Positions 9,767 to 20,912 of a stretch of 64,000 bases of DNA are shown in pieces (the stretch's first letter is position 1; each line of letters starts with the position of its first letter). The notes under the pieces were generated by a model. The model made no database searches and had not been told where the DNA came from. It was given only the letters and a program-made list of their open reading frames with translations. Position numbers and translations under genes: made by a program. This DNA comes from Chloropicon primus (lineage: Eukaryota > Chlorophyta > Chloropicophyceae > Chloropicales > Chloropicaceae): positions 310,001 to 374,000 of the forward strand of contig CP060763.1 of NCBI GenBank assembly GCA_023205875.1, read 5' to 3'.

Positions 9767-10002
9767 GGGTCAACCAAGGTACCAATCGAAAGATATCGAG
9801 ACGTACTTTCGTCCTTCGTCGACTTCTCCCTCCTCCGTAAACGTTGTGAGCGTGAGGTCCACTCGTAACGATAGAGCGAACACCCTCTCCCCTGCCTCCC
9901 TCACTCACTCCAATGAACCTCCACGATGACTCCGAGCGTCGATTCGGTCAACCAAGGTACCGCTGGAAAGGTCTCGAGACGTAGTATCCCTCTGTCACCC
10001 TC
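9767..10002 (+). repeat. 236-bp exact repeat, copy B
   Basis: Identical to 4007-4242 at an offset of exactly 5,760 bp. It sits in the divergent promoter between the coiled-coil gene (minus) and the RAD16-like gene (plus) and brings two promoter-motif copies with it (cores at 9778 and 9956). Confidence 0.95.
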
Positions 10003-10518
10003 CCCCCCGCCTCCACTCGCGTTATCCTCCACCAATTCGTCGTCAAAGGCGCGCGAGAGCGAGTCGCTCTGAAAAAGGTGAAAACAAAAAGTCTCTGGGG
10101 AAACCAGGCAAATTTTTTTTTGAAAATTCATTTGTGGCTACAATCGATCGATCGTTCCCCTCTTAGAGGAAGGGAGGAAGAAGCGTTGGGCGAGAAGGGC
10201 GCCGGGTGGGTGAGCGGGGAAGGCGGTCGTCCTTTCCAAGCGAAGCGTCGTGTGAAGATCTTTCTTTTAAGCCGTCGCTCGAAGGATTTGGTGCTCTGTG
10301 GAGGATTTGAGAGGATTGACACACCAAGATGGTTCTGTCTGAAGCAAGCGAGTGAGATCAGTTCACGAGGTCAGTTCGTTGGCGGAGGTTTGGCAGAGGA
10401 GTCGTCGTATAGACGATTGAAGTCGTCGTCTCGCGATCTTTCGATTGATCCCTTGGTGGACGGATTTGAGTGGGTGACGGTTACGGAGAAGGGGTTTGAG
10501 TGTTCGTGACGGAGGAGG
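10003..10518 (+). promoter_or_regulatory. 5' flank of the RAD16-like gene
   Basis: This region holds a GATCGATCGATC-like palindromic run at about 10143-10153 and one inverted motif copy (CTCGCGATCTTTCGATTGAT, 10430-10449) about 70 bp before the start codon at 10519. I see no coding region. Confidence 0.45.
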
Positions 10519-13500
10519 ATGCCTGGCAGGGGGAGGGGAAGGATGGCCAAGACGAGGGCGTTGGCGAGCCTGGCCAAGTCGTCGGATCGAGGAGGGGAGG
10601 CCGGACCTTCGTCGATCTCCTCGGCGGAAGATGCCGAGACCGAGTCGGAGGTGGAGATCGTCGCCGTGAAGGAGGCGAAGAAGAAGAAGAAGCCTGCTGC
10701 CAAGGCCAAGGCCAAGGCCGTGAGCCAGAAGCAGAAGAAGGCGGTCCTGGAGTTCAGCATCGAGGAGGAGACTGGGTGAGTCTGGGTCGAGGTGGGTCGT
10801 GTGGACCGCGATCGTTTGACTGACAAAAGCTTTCTTCCCCCTTTTCTTCTCGCTTCCCTGCTGTTGACCTGGATGAAGGCATTGGATTCCGCTGTACGAG
10901 GACGAGACGATGGCGCCGTACGTGGCCCGGGTGGAGTACGCCAAGTCCGGCCGGGCGACTTGCAGGATGTGCTGCGAGAAGATAGAAAAGGCGTCCGCCA
11001 AGGTGGGGCTGCCGATGAAGTGGCAGGGTGGGAAGAACGCGATGGCAGCGCCTTACGGGTACGGGACGTCCTGGGCGCACGCCAGGTGCGTGCGCGTGAG
11101 GGCTCCTCCGGAGGGACCAAAGGCGGTGGAAAAAATGGTCTACGGGATCGACGCTCTCTCCCCAAAGGACAGGAAGAGCGTGGTCGACGAGATAACGAGG
11201 ACGGATACCCCAGAGAGCCTGAAAGAGCTTCGGCCGGAGGACCTGGAGGCCATTGTGCCTGCGCGAGTGCTCGAGGAGTGCGAACCGCCAGAGGCCCTGA
11301 CTCAGAACCTTCTCCCTTTCCAGAAGGAGGGGCTGGGGTGGATGCTGGACCAGGAAGACAGTGAGGTCAAGGGGGGAATTCTCGCGGATGAGATGGGGAT
11401 GGGGAAGACGATCCAGACGATCGCCCTGCTGCTGGCATCAAAGGAGAGGGACCTTGCCACCGAGGAACAGCAACAGAAGCGGAGGAGGCTGTCGCTGACC
11501 AAGTTGAAATCAAAGTTGAAGTCTAGCAAGAGCGACGGCGAGGCGGGAACTTGCCCGGCCACCTTGATCATAGTCCCCACGAGTGCCCTCATGCAGTGGG
11601 CCGAAGAAATCAAGAACTTCACCAAAGAGGGGTCTCTCACCGCTTTCATCTACTATGGCGACAGGTCTGAGGTGACGAGGGAGGACTTTTACAGCCACGA
11701 CGTCGTCCTTACCACTTATCCTGTGGTCGAGATAGAGTACAGAAAGGTGGTGGACACCCTGAAGGTGAAATGCGAGTACTGCGGGAAGATGCTGCTGCCG
11801 AGGACTCTGTACGTTCACCAGCGCTACTTTTGTGGGCCAGATGCGGTCAAGACGGAGAGGCTGCTGAAAAGGGAGAAGAAGCAGAAGGAAACGAACGAGA
11901 AAGCGATGCAGACGCTGAGGATCAAGTCGAAATACGAAGAGATCACCCCAACAATCACGAACGTGTACAAGGAGCTCATGGAAGAGGCAAATCGAGCTCC
12001 CATCTCGATGTTCAAGAAGGGAGGGGCCTCCACTTCCAAGGCAGCGCAAGCGCAGGAAGATGTGAAGAAGGAAGAGGAGGGGCCTGATTGCATCGATCTG
12101 ACCCAAGACAGTCCTCCCGATAGTCCTGGCAAGGGAGGCAAGAAGAAAGCCAAGACAAAGAAGAAAGGCGAGTCTCCGCTGAAAGCCTGGGAAGCGAATT
12201 TCCAAGATATTGAAGCGCAGGAGCAGCTGAAGGATCAGAGCGAGAGGCTGGTGGAAAACTCGTTGCTGCACGGGGTGCATTGGAAGAGGCTCATTCTGGA
12301 TGAGGCGCACAAGATCAAAGCTAGGACAACAAGCGTGGCAAAATCAATTTACTCCCTCAGGAGCGACAAGAAGTGGTGCTTGACGGGAACGCCGTTGCAG
12401 AACCGGGTCGGGGAGCTCTATTCCTTGCTGAGGTTTCTGGAGCTTGATCCTTACGCCTACTATTTTTGCGGGAAGAAGGGCTGTGACTGCAAATCTTTGC
12501 ACTGGCGCTTCGGACCCAAGCAAAAGGCTTGCGAGTGCTGCGGCCACCCGGGATTTCACCACTTTTCTTACTTCAATCGAACGATTTTGAATCCGATCAC
12601 ACGTTTTGGGTACTTGGGGGAGGGCAAGCGGGCCGTTATAGAGCTGAAGAAGGTGTTGGACAACACTCAGTTGAGACGGACGAAGAAAGGAAGGGCAGAA
12701 GATGTCCGCCTGCCCCCTCTCAACATCGAGGTCCGAGAGATGGTCCTCGACGCGAAAGAGAAGGATTTCTATGAATCTCTGTACAAGGAGACCCAAGTCA
12801 AGTTCGATGCTTACGTCAACAAAGGGACCCTGCTTCACAATTATGCTCACATTTTCGAGCTCCTGTCCCGCCTGAGGCAGGCCGTCAACCACCCTTTCCT
12901 GGTGATTCACGGGAATGAGGAGGAGAAGAAGAAGCTGCAGGACGATGCCGCGGACTCCTCTGCTCCCGGTGACAAGACTTGCGCGCTTTGCGGGATATGT
13001 CAAGAAGAAGTGTCGCATCAAGAGGTCGTCAGCAGCGAGAAGTGCGGCCACGAGTTCCACAGGACTTGCATGATGCAGTATGTCATGGCTTTGCCCCCGG
13101 GGGGGAAGCTCAAGTGCCCCGTGTGCTTCCAGGTGATGACCATAGACTTGTCGGAGACTGAGGAGCACCAGGAGAAAGTAGTTGAGGTGGCTAAGCCAGC
13201 CAAGACCAAGGGGAAGCGGGCCTCGATCCTTTCAAAGATTGATACGAAGTCGTTCGTTACGAGCTCGAAAATCGAGTCTCTCGTTCGCAGCATACAGGAG
13301 ATGCAAAAGGCTGGAAGTGAGCACAAGGGCATCATCTTCAGCCAATACACGCGGATGCTGGACATCTGCGAGTGGAGAATTCAGAAGCTTGGGGTGCGTA
13401 CAGTGAAAATGATCGGCAGCCAGCCGATCGTCCAGCGGAGGGCAATGCTCGAGGCCTTCAAGCACGACGATAGCGTGAAGCTCCTCCTGCTGAGCTTGAA

Positions 13501-13780
13501 GGCAGGCGGTGAAGGTCTGAATCTTCAGGTGGCGTCGCATGTGTTTGTCCTGGAGCCTTGGTGGAACCCTGCCGTCGAGATGCAGGCTATCCAGAGGGCT
13601 CACCGCATCGGGCAAACAAGGCCCGTGAAGGCCGTAAGATTCTTCACCAAGGGCACCATCGAGGAGAGAATGATGCAGCTGCAAGACAAGAAGAAGCTTG
13701 TATTCGAGGGAACCATTGACAACAATTTGGAAAGCCTCACCCGACTGAACACGGAAGACATCCGCTTCCTGTTCAGTTGA
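10519..13780 (+). CDS. RAD16-like SNF2/RING helicase with N-terminal PARP-type zinc finger
   Basis: Two exons (10519-10775, 10879-13780; 103-bp intron, GG|gtgag and aag|GC) give about 1,052 residues. A Lys-rich start is followed by a PARP-type zinc finger (about 98-155: VEYAKSGRATCRMC...HARC), the SNF2 ATPase with DEMGMGKT (about 257) and DEAH (about 560), and a RING finger (about 787-834: CGIC..CGHEFHRTC..CPVC) inserted before the C-terminal helicase lobe (LEPWWNPAVEMQAIQRAHRIGQ). Two extra Cys/His inserts (CEYCGK...HQRYFCGP and CGKKGCDCK...CECC) match plant RAD16-like proteins. Yeast Rad16 acts in global-genome nucleotide excision repair with ubiquitin-ligase activity; the same role is inferred here. 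The PARP finger suggests direct binding to broken DNA. Confidence 0.9.
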
Positions 13781-13848
13781 TTCAAGCGGATTCATCGAAA
13801 CACTGAGGGTGACTTGTATGTACTTGTAAATTAAAATGAAGTTTTGTT

Positions 13849-15651
13849 TTACACGATTGGCTGCTTGAAACCGCTTGCCAGGTCCTCGACGTACGCCAAG
13901 GCCTCCTTGGCGTTATCCTTCTCGACCATGATGTCACAGATCCACGAGGGCATCCCGTCTGCAAGGCCGACGACCCTGTCTCCCGCAGCGACGAAGGACT
14001 CCACGCTCTTAACGTTCGGCAACTTTCGAGTTTTCTCGACTTCTGCATCGATCTCCTCCGTGACGACGCCAGACCTGACCGCGTTCACCGAGTACTGCCC
14101 GATGCATGTGATGGGCTTCTCTGGAACGGGGGGGAGGGAAGGAAGGCCCACGGTGGTCATGAGGTGCTCCTCCACAAGATCGACGCCCCAAACATCCAAA
14201 TTCATGCTTCTGACCGGACCGCCCCCCATCCTGCTGTTGACCTCGATCAGCTGCGGGCCATTTGTTGTCGTGTACTTGAGCTCCACATGCATCACGCCGC
14301 ACGTCAAGCCGAGTGCCTTGAGCATCTTCTTGGAGACCTCGATCAGCTCCTCCTGCTTGCTTTCCGGGAGGAGGGAAGGAGTGACGGCCCCCGTCTCGTT
14401 GAACCAGGGCTCCAAAGTGGGCAGATTGTCCGTGACCTTGGCGTAGGTGACCTTTCCATCACTCAAGATGATGTCCACGTCCACCTCGTTGCCATCCAGG
14501 TATTGCTCCATCATCACCTCGGTCACAAGGTCAGAGACTTCGCCACTCTTTGCGGTCCCGTTCGGATCGCTCACCGAGCAGGTCTTGAGGACCTCCGTCA
14601 CCTTCTCGTAAGACTCCAGGAGGTTTTCCGGGGAGGTCACTTTGACCACGCCAAGAGAGGCCGCCCCATTGATGGGCTTGATGACTGCCGGGAATCCGAC
14701 CGTCTGGGCCGCCATGGGCAGGTCCTCCTTGGAGTAAATCATGCAGCTGCTTGGGGTCGGGAGATCGTTGTCCTTGAGGCACTTTCTGGTCGCGTGCTTG
14801 TCCCTGGCGCACTCGATCGCTTTGGAGGGGTTCCCGGGGAGGCCGAGAGCCTCCGTGAGCCTCGCGACCAGGGGCACCGCGATCTCGTAAAAGGTGCAGA
14901 TGCCGTCGATGCCCCCCACCTCCTTGTCAACCTCCCTCACAATCTTCAGGGCTTCTTGGTAAACCGCGGGAGGGTTGCTCATGTCGAGGGGGACGTACTT
15001 CTCGATCACCCCGTCATCCAGCAGGGTCTGAGACCAGGAGTCGGGGCCGTCCACCATAACGAGGCGGACCCCGAGCTTCTTGGCCCTCTCGTAGATGAAC
15101 CGCTTGCCGCTGTAGCCGGCGCACATCACGATAACGACCGCGCCGGAGAGGAGCTGCCTCCTGAGCTCCTGCCCCTCCGTCGTTGCGGAGTTGATCTGCT
15201 TCTTGTACTTGTTCACCTTCCTTACCAGCTCGAACGTCGGGGTTTGCTTGGACTCCCTGATGTTCCTCTCCCTCTCCGCCGGCGAGAGGGGCCTGGGCAG
15301 GGCCTGGAGGACCTCTTCGGTCAGGAAGTTGCTCTTCAGGCTGCCCGGCGAGGGGGCCACCGTCGGGGTGTACGAAAAGGTCCCGGGTCCCAAGGACGAC
15401 GAGAACACCGCGTCCTCGATAGACTTGGGCGCAAACTCGACCGGATCCCTCGTCGACTTGACCGTCGTCGCGTAATCCACCAGAGGGTTACCGGCTTTGG
15501 AGTAGCCCATCGGCGTATCGGGCGCGGCGTCGTCCACCTCGTCGAACTGAAAGGTATTGCGCCTCTCCAGGGTGACCCCTTTCATCGCGGACGTGATCCC
15601 TCCCGCCTCCTTGGCGGCGTCCTTCGCCTTCTTGATGTTCAGCGACAGCAT
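13849..15651 (-). CDS. ATP-grasp ligase resembling carnosine synthase
   Basis: The 600-residue intronless product has an N-terminal region without clear similarity (1-160), a preATP-grasp Rossmann-like part (about 165-270: VVIVMCAGYSGKRFIYERAKKLG), then an ATP-grasp fold (about 280-500) with the ATP-binding segment FPAVIKPINGAASLGVVKV and the metal-binding end LIEVNSRMGGG. Domain order and the GICTFYEIAVPLVARL-type helix match CARNS1-like dipeptide ligases, which join an amino acid such as beta-alanine to histidine. The true substrates cannot be read from sequence. The gene is convergent with the RAD16-like gene (68 bp apart). Confidence 0.75.
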   Translation of the reverse strand: MLSLNIKKAKDAAKEAGGITSAMKGVTLERRNTFQFDEVDDAAPDTPMGYSKAGNPLVDYATTVKSTRDPVEFAPKSIEDAVFSSSLGPGTFSYTPTVAPSPGSLKSNFLTEEVLQALPRPLSPAERERNIRESKQTPTFELVRKVNKYKKQINSATTEGQELRRQLLSGAVVIVMCAGYSGKRFIYERAKKLGVRLVMVDGPDSWSQTLLDDGVIEKYVPLDMSNPPAVYQEALKIVREVDKEVGGIDGICTFYEIAVPLVARLTEALGLPGNPSKAIECARDKHATRKCLKDNDLPTPSSCMIYSKEDLPMAAQTVGFPAVIKPINGAASLGVVKVTSPENLLESYEKVTEVLKTCSVSDPNGTAKSGEVSDLVTEVMMEQYLDGNEVDVDIILSDGKVTYAKVTDNLPTLEPWFNETGAVTPSLLPESKQEELIEVSKKMLKALGLTCGVMHVELKYTTTNGPQLIEVNSRMGGGPVRSMNLDVWGVDLVEEHLMTTVGLPSLPPVPEKPITCIGQYSVNAVRSGVVTEEIDAEVEKTRKLPNVKSVESFVAAGDRVVGLADGMPSWICDIMVEKDNAKEALAYVEDLASGFKQPIV

Positions 15652-16280
15652 CTCTCTCTGTTCTCTCTCTTGTCAAGGACAAACGAAAGCTTTTCTTTTC
15701 TTTTCGCGCAAAGCTCGATCCTCTCCCGTGGCAAGCAAGCGGCTCCGGCGTTTGGGAAACTCCCGTCCGCACCTCGATCGCGCTCGCCCCTGCCTTCCTT
15801 CTCCTTTCTCCTTGTGCTCCTCCGCCGCCCCGTGCGTTACGTCCGTTACGTCAGTTCAAGAGTCACGAGTCACGCATGCTGCTTCTCTTGTATGAAAGAA
15901 AAGACAGCGAAGGGAGGGAGGGAGTGAATGGTGGAGGGAGCAGGGGGCGACAGGAAGGGTTCCCGCCGTCCAAGGTAGGAGTCCATGGAAACACGCAAAT
16001 TCCTTCTTCCCTTTTGTTTTTCCTTCAACGCGCCGTGCCTTGGCTTGGCCCTCGGTGGTTGACCCCAACCATCCTTTGTTCCGTAGCGCAGGCCTTCTCT
16101 CGCTCGCTGCGGTGGCACTGAAACCTACAAAGCTTATACAATAAATGGTGTTTTGGGGGGGGGGGATACTTTTACACGAGCCGCGAGCAGGTTCCATACC
16201 CGCTTGGGGTGCCTCCGCGTCCAAGACAATTCCCTCCTATCTCTGTCTCTGTCTCTTTGTCTCTAAAACTGCTGCTGCAG
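15652..16280 (-). promoter_or_regulatory. 5' flank of the ATP-grasp gene and 3' flank of the next minus-strand gene
   Basis: No gene is supported. Two notable elements occur: a CRE-like TTACGTCCGTTACGTCA at 15837-15853, and an 11-G run near 16154. A similar paired GTTACG arrangement occurs at 6665-6690. Confidence 0.35.
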
Positions 16281-16981
16281 TTACGCGGGCTTGAAAGGTA
16301 TGCTGGTGAAGCTGTCGTCCCAACGCTTGAAGGCCGGGTGGTAAGCAAAGTCCTTGATCAGCAGCTTGATTCCCTGGGCGTGCTTCTCCTTGGCCTCACT
16401 GTACAAGCTCGAAATCTCGTTCACCAGGGTCTTGTACTTCTTCGCAAAGGGACCAATGTCATCGTGAAAGGATTTCTGTGGATGGAACATATCCATGCAT
16501 CCAGTAGGTAGGAAAAAGAAGAAGAGTCAAAGTCAGAGCCGAAACGTAACTCCATCATTCTCCATCATCATCTATCTCATGGACGATGTGGATGTATTTC
16601 GATTGACGTACCACAAAGGCTTTGTTCTCCTCGATGCGTTTCTGCAAGTCTGCCTTCCTGCGACGAAGCCTGTCCAGACTTATCTTGTACTCGTGGATGC
16701 CCATCTCGTCCATCTTCACGTCTGTCGCGTGTTGAGGAGGAAAGTGAAAGTGAAAGTGAATGCGTACCGGAGGAAAGAAGCTTCACGTTAAATCACAAGT
16801 CCTGCTGAGGCAAGGAAGCGTCCTGTTTGTGTCACTTACCCGAGTCAACCTCTTTGAGCTTCCTCTGGAAGTTGTCCACCATGCCGGTGATACCATTGGA
16901 AGTACGCAGGATGAGAGCGGAGCTTCCAATGTTGTCGATCTTCGTGTCGGTCTTCGCCTTCCCCTTCTTCGTCGTCGTCAT
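16281..16981 (-). CDS. 148-aa coiled-coil protein of unknown function
   Basis: Three exons on the minus strand (16981-16840, 16721-16612, 16475-16281) with introns of 118 and 136 bp join in consistent phase (1, then 0). The product starts MTTTKKGKAKTDTK, has an amphipathic helical core (KISLDRLRRRKADLQKRIEENK) and ends with a conserved-looking tail, AYHPAFKRWDDSFTSIPF. Size, helical middle and Trp/Pro-containing tail recall small axonemal proteins, but I cannot name a family. A (CT)n tract (GA on the coding strand) lies directly upstream of the ATG. Confidence 0.75.
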
Positions 16982-16990
16982 CGTGTCACA

Positions 16991-17038
<48 letters not shown>

Positions 17039-17359
17039 GTGTGTGTGTTCTGTCGTAAACCAGCAGCTGGTCAAAATCAAGTTTGTCCGTTTGGGTCCTC
17101 TCCAAGACAACCAGGAGGAGGAGGGGAATGGTGGTGGTGACGGAGGCAAAGGGGGGGAGGGGAGTCACACGGGGGAGAAGGATGGTCCCTTCTTCCTCTG
17201 GATCTTGCTCCTTCCAAAATGTGCTCACAAGGAAGTCCAAAGCTGAGGACGAGAGGGGACGATGATTGATGATGTGGGTGGATTTGGATTACTCTAGATA
17301 TAGTATTATAGCGGGGGGGGGGGGGGGGGCAGGGGGGCAGGATCGATCGCCCGCGTCGC
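16982..17359. other. Leader of the 148-aa gene and 3' flank of the Pol I subunit gene
   Basis: Gene-free. It contains the (CT)n tract at 16994-17033, a GGA-rich block, a 17-G run at about 17313-17329 followed by further G clusters (possible G-quadruplex), and GATCGATCG at 17341-17349 close to the Pol I subunit stop codon. Confidence 0.5.
16994..17033 (-). repeat. (GA)n tract, coding sense, in the leader of the 148-aa gene
   Basis: A 40-bp CT repeat on the plus strand, so GA on the coding strand, 13 bp upstream of the ATG at 16981. Confidence 0.9.
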
Positions 17360-20300
17360 CTAGTGCTTGACACCTCCCCTCGAGCCGTACCTGCCAACGT
17401 CCAAGACGCACTTGATGTTGACGGAAGCCAGCTCGGTGACGAGGTACTTGAAGACGTAAGGCAGCGCCAGCTTCTTGATCTCAGCATCGTTGCCGCAAAG
17501 CAGGCAAGAGTACATCTCCTGGTTGTCGCCGGTGCTCCTGTATCCCATCATGCCCGTCGACACGATGGGTTTCCTCGTCGTCGTGACGAGCTGGCCGCAC
17601 TTGAGGCAAACATCCCCAATAAAGTAATCAGAGGAAAGGTGGAGCCTGTCGTAGGTCAAGTACGAGCATCCGTGAGCGATGAGAGCGTCACGTTCCATCT
17701 CTCCGAAACGGATTCCACCCCCCACTTTCCTTCCCTTGACTGGCTGCTTGGTCTGAGAATTGATTGGGCCCGTTGACCTCACCTGGAACTTGTCAGAAAC
17801 CATATGCCTCAGCCTCTGATAGTACACGATCCCGATGTAAATCTCGGCCTCCATCTCCTCGCCCGTGATGCCACTGATCAGCTTTTCCGTGCCGTTCTTG
17901 TGGAAGCCGCAACCGAGGAGCTCCTCGCCAAAGCCCTTGATGAGATCCTTGTTGCTTCCCCGAGCCGTGGCGAATGGGGTGGCATCCTTGAACTCCCCGC
18001 GGAGAGCCCCGGCCTTCGACGCCAAGCTCTCCAGGATCATGCCGATGGTCATTCTCGAAGGAAAGCCGTGGGGGTTGAAGATAATGTCCGGCCGGATCCC
18101 CGTCGTCTCGCACCACGGCATGTCGATGTCCCTGTACAGGTAACTCAGAATACCTTTCTGACCGGCGCGACTTGCAAACTTGTCTCCAATGACCGGGTTA
18201 CGGTTGTACCGCATCTTCAGGTTGACCTTGTCGATGCCCTTGGAGCCCCCCCCAATGACGGCAACCTGGTCGACCACGGCTACCTCCTCCCCCTTCAGCA
18301 AGTTCTTTTGGCTTCTTTTGTTCGAGTTGTTGATGATGCTGTACTGGTTCTGGCCTGGCCATATGGTGGCCCCGACATGGGGCAAGCCATCCACATCGAT
18401 TCTGTCCATGTCCTTGTAATCTCCAGGGCTTGGCCTCTCTGGCTGCCCTTGGTCCTCGCCCTCGTCATTCTCTCCCGCCTCGCGAAGCCCCCCTGGGGGC
18501 ACCATTCTCGGGAAGGAGTCCCCGAATCCGTTCCTGGGCGGTTTCCGCCTCGTCCGGTCGACGCCCCGGGTCTTCTCGACTCCAAAGGAAGCCGACTTCT
18601 TGTCCACCTCGATGACGCTGCTCTTGTACATCGTCCCGTGCGCAAAACCCCTCTCCATCGAGGACTTGTTGATAATCATGGCATCCTCCATGTCATAGCC
18701 GGTGTACGACAGCACCGCCACAATCGCGTTTGTTCCCGAAGCATACTCATCGATCTCGTAATCCGAGTACGCCTTGGTCTGAACCAAAGGAGTCTGCGGG
18801 GTGTTCAGCCTGTACAGCTTGTTGTCGAATCTGTAGGGATGGGACAGGAGCGGGGTACCCATGGTCTGCTTCGCCATTTGGCACTGATACATGTTTCTTG
18901 GACTCTGATTGAAGTCAGACCAAGGGGTCAGGGACGCTACTATGCTCAGCATCGCGGAAGGCGACGTCTCCGAGTGAGTGTACATGGAGTCCAGAGCATC
19001 GAAGTCCACCCCCTCGTCCGTTAGGGGGGCGTACTTGTCTGGGCAATGGACGTTGAGGAAGGTTTGCTCGAGCGAGCCAATCATTTCCATCCCAAACACG
19101 AATCTCTCCGAGGGCTTCGACTTCTGACTCGGCCTCTCGTCCAGCAGATGTACCTCTCTCATCATCCTCGCCGAGGACGTGAAGACGTAAATGCCAGGGT
19201 ACTTCTCCCCCTTTCTGTATGGAATGTGGGCTATCTCCAAAAGAGTGTCAAGGCCCTGCTCGTCGACGCTTGGCATGAACTCCTCGTCGCCTGATACCTC
19301 GAGCTTCGTCAGCCTCCTGCTCTTCCACCGCCTGACCTCTGCCACGAACGCTATCGCATTCTCGTTCCTGACGTGGCCCACCAGCCTGCCATCCAGCAGC
19401 ACTGGAACGTACTTGGAAATCGGAGGAACCTTCAGGCCCTCCGAGGCCGCGTTGAGACCGAATTCAACGAGCATTCGGAAGACGCTCTGAAAGTACCTTC
19501 GTTGGTCCTCGGGCTCGCTCGTAGTGATCTTGCACTTCGCGGCCAGGTGGTTCAGCAGCCCGCATGGCGCCCCATCCGGCGTATGCACTGGGCAGAGGAA
19601 CCCCCAAGACTCCGGCAGCAGTTTCCTCACTTTCGTCGTCTGCAGCGTGGCGTAGTAGGCACCTCTGTGCACGGCCCTAAAGTGAGAAATGTATCTGAAG
19701 TAATTCAGCTTCTCTGCCACGATGGTGAACCCGCTGGACTGGCTGATCTCTATGCTTCTCGACACAAGGTTTCCTGTGTTCAGGAAGTACTCCATCTTGG
19801 GGCCAATCTTGTTCGTCAAGAGCTTCTCTATCTTGTTGTGAAAATAACTTTCATCGTCGTACTTCACCTTGTCGGGCGTGTACCTGAGATCGGCCTCCAC
19901 GGAAGACTTCATGCTCTTCAGGAAAGACTCGAACTGGTCCCTGATCACGTTGGCCATGATGTGCCCGGGGAGGAGAACCTCGTGGTGAGCCAGGGCGTCC
20001 GGGTTGTCCTCCTGGCAAGTCCCGCACACGAAGGCGAAGAGCTTTTGGATCATGAAGACGAGGACCTGAGCCTTCTCCGAGTCGTCCGTGCAGTGAACGA
20101 AAAGGTACCTTCTCAGCAGAGTGGACCCCACCTTGTAGTTCGACCACGAGTTCGGGGCGTCCACCACCGTCCTGAAGTTCTTCCCGAGGTACTCGACGCA
20201 ATCCCTGCTCGTCTTCAAGCTGTGGTCCTCCAGCTTTCTGAGCAGAAGCTCGCACCGGGCGGAGTAAAAGGACTCCGTCCCCCCCACAGCCGCGGAGCAG

Positions 20301-20861
20301 ATGCTCTCGAAGAGCACCCTGTCGCTCGTGCCCCACAGCGCCTTGAGGATCAGTCCAGCAGGGATCAGGTACTCCTCCCGGTTGACGGAGAACGCCAGGT
20401 TGACCTCCCCGTTCTCGAGGTAGAACAGCCTGACCGTGGTCGCGGACTGGTCCGGTCTGCAGCACCTGATGAAGACGCCATAGTCGGTGTACCTGGCCCC
20501 CCTCTTCTTGAACGCCCCTCTCCTGATCGCCATGACGTAATTCCTCCGCTGCATCAGGATCAGCCTCACGATCCTTTCGTTTCCGTTGCATATGAAGTAC
20601 CCCCCAAACTCATATGGCTCCTCTCCCGTGCTAATCAGGCTCCTCTGCGTGAGGCCCCTCAAGTGACACAGCTTGCTCTTCACCATGATGGGCATCCGGC
20701 CGAGGTACTGCCTGTACCGCTGCGTCACGCCGCCATCCACCTGACACATGACCTGTTGGAACGCGAAGCAATCAATCCATGCGGAAGAGCCGGTCCGTCA
20801 GTAAAGCGACGAGGGAGGACGAGGCTCCACTCCATTTGGAGCATGCATAAAAACGAGCAAG

Positions 20862-20912
<51 letters not shown>

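Noticed and set aside
14164-15927. A 587-codon open frame on the plus strand opposite the ATP-grasp gene
   Set aside because: Antisense shadow of a conserved gene; no domain, His/Arg/Leu-rich composition.
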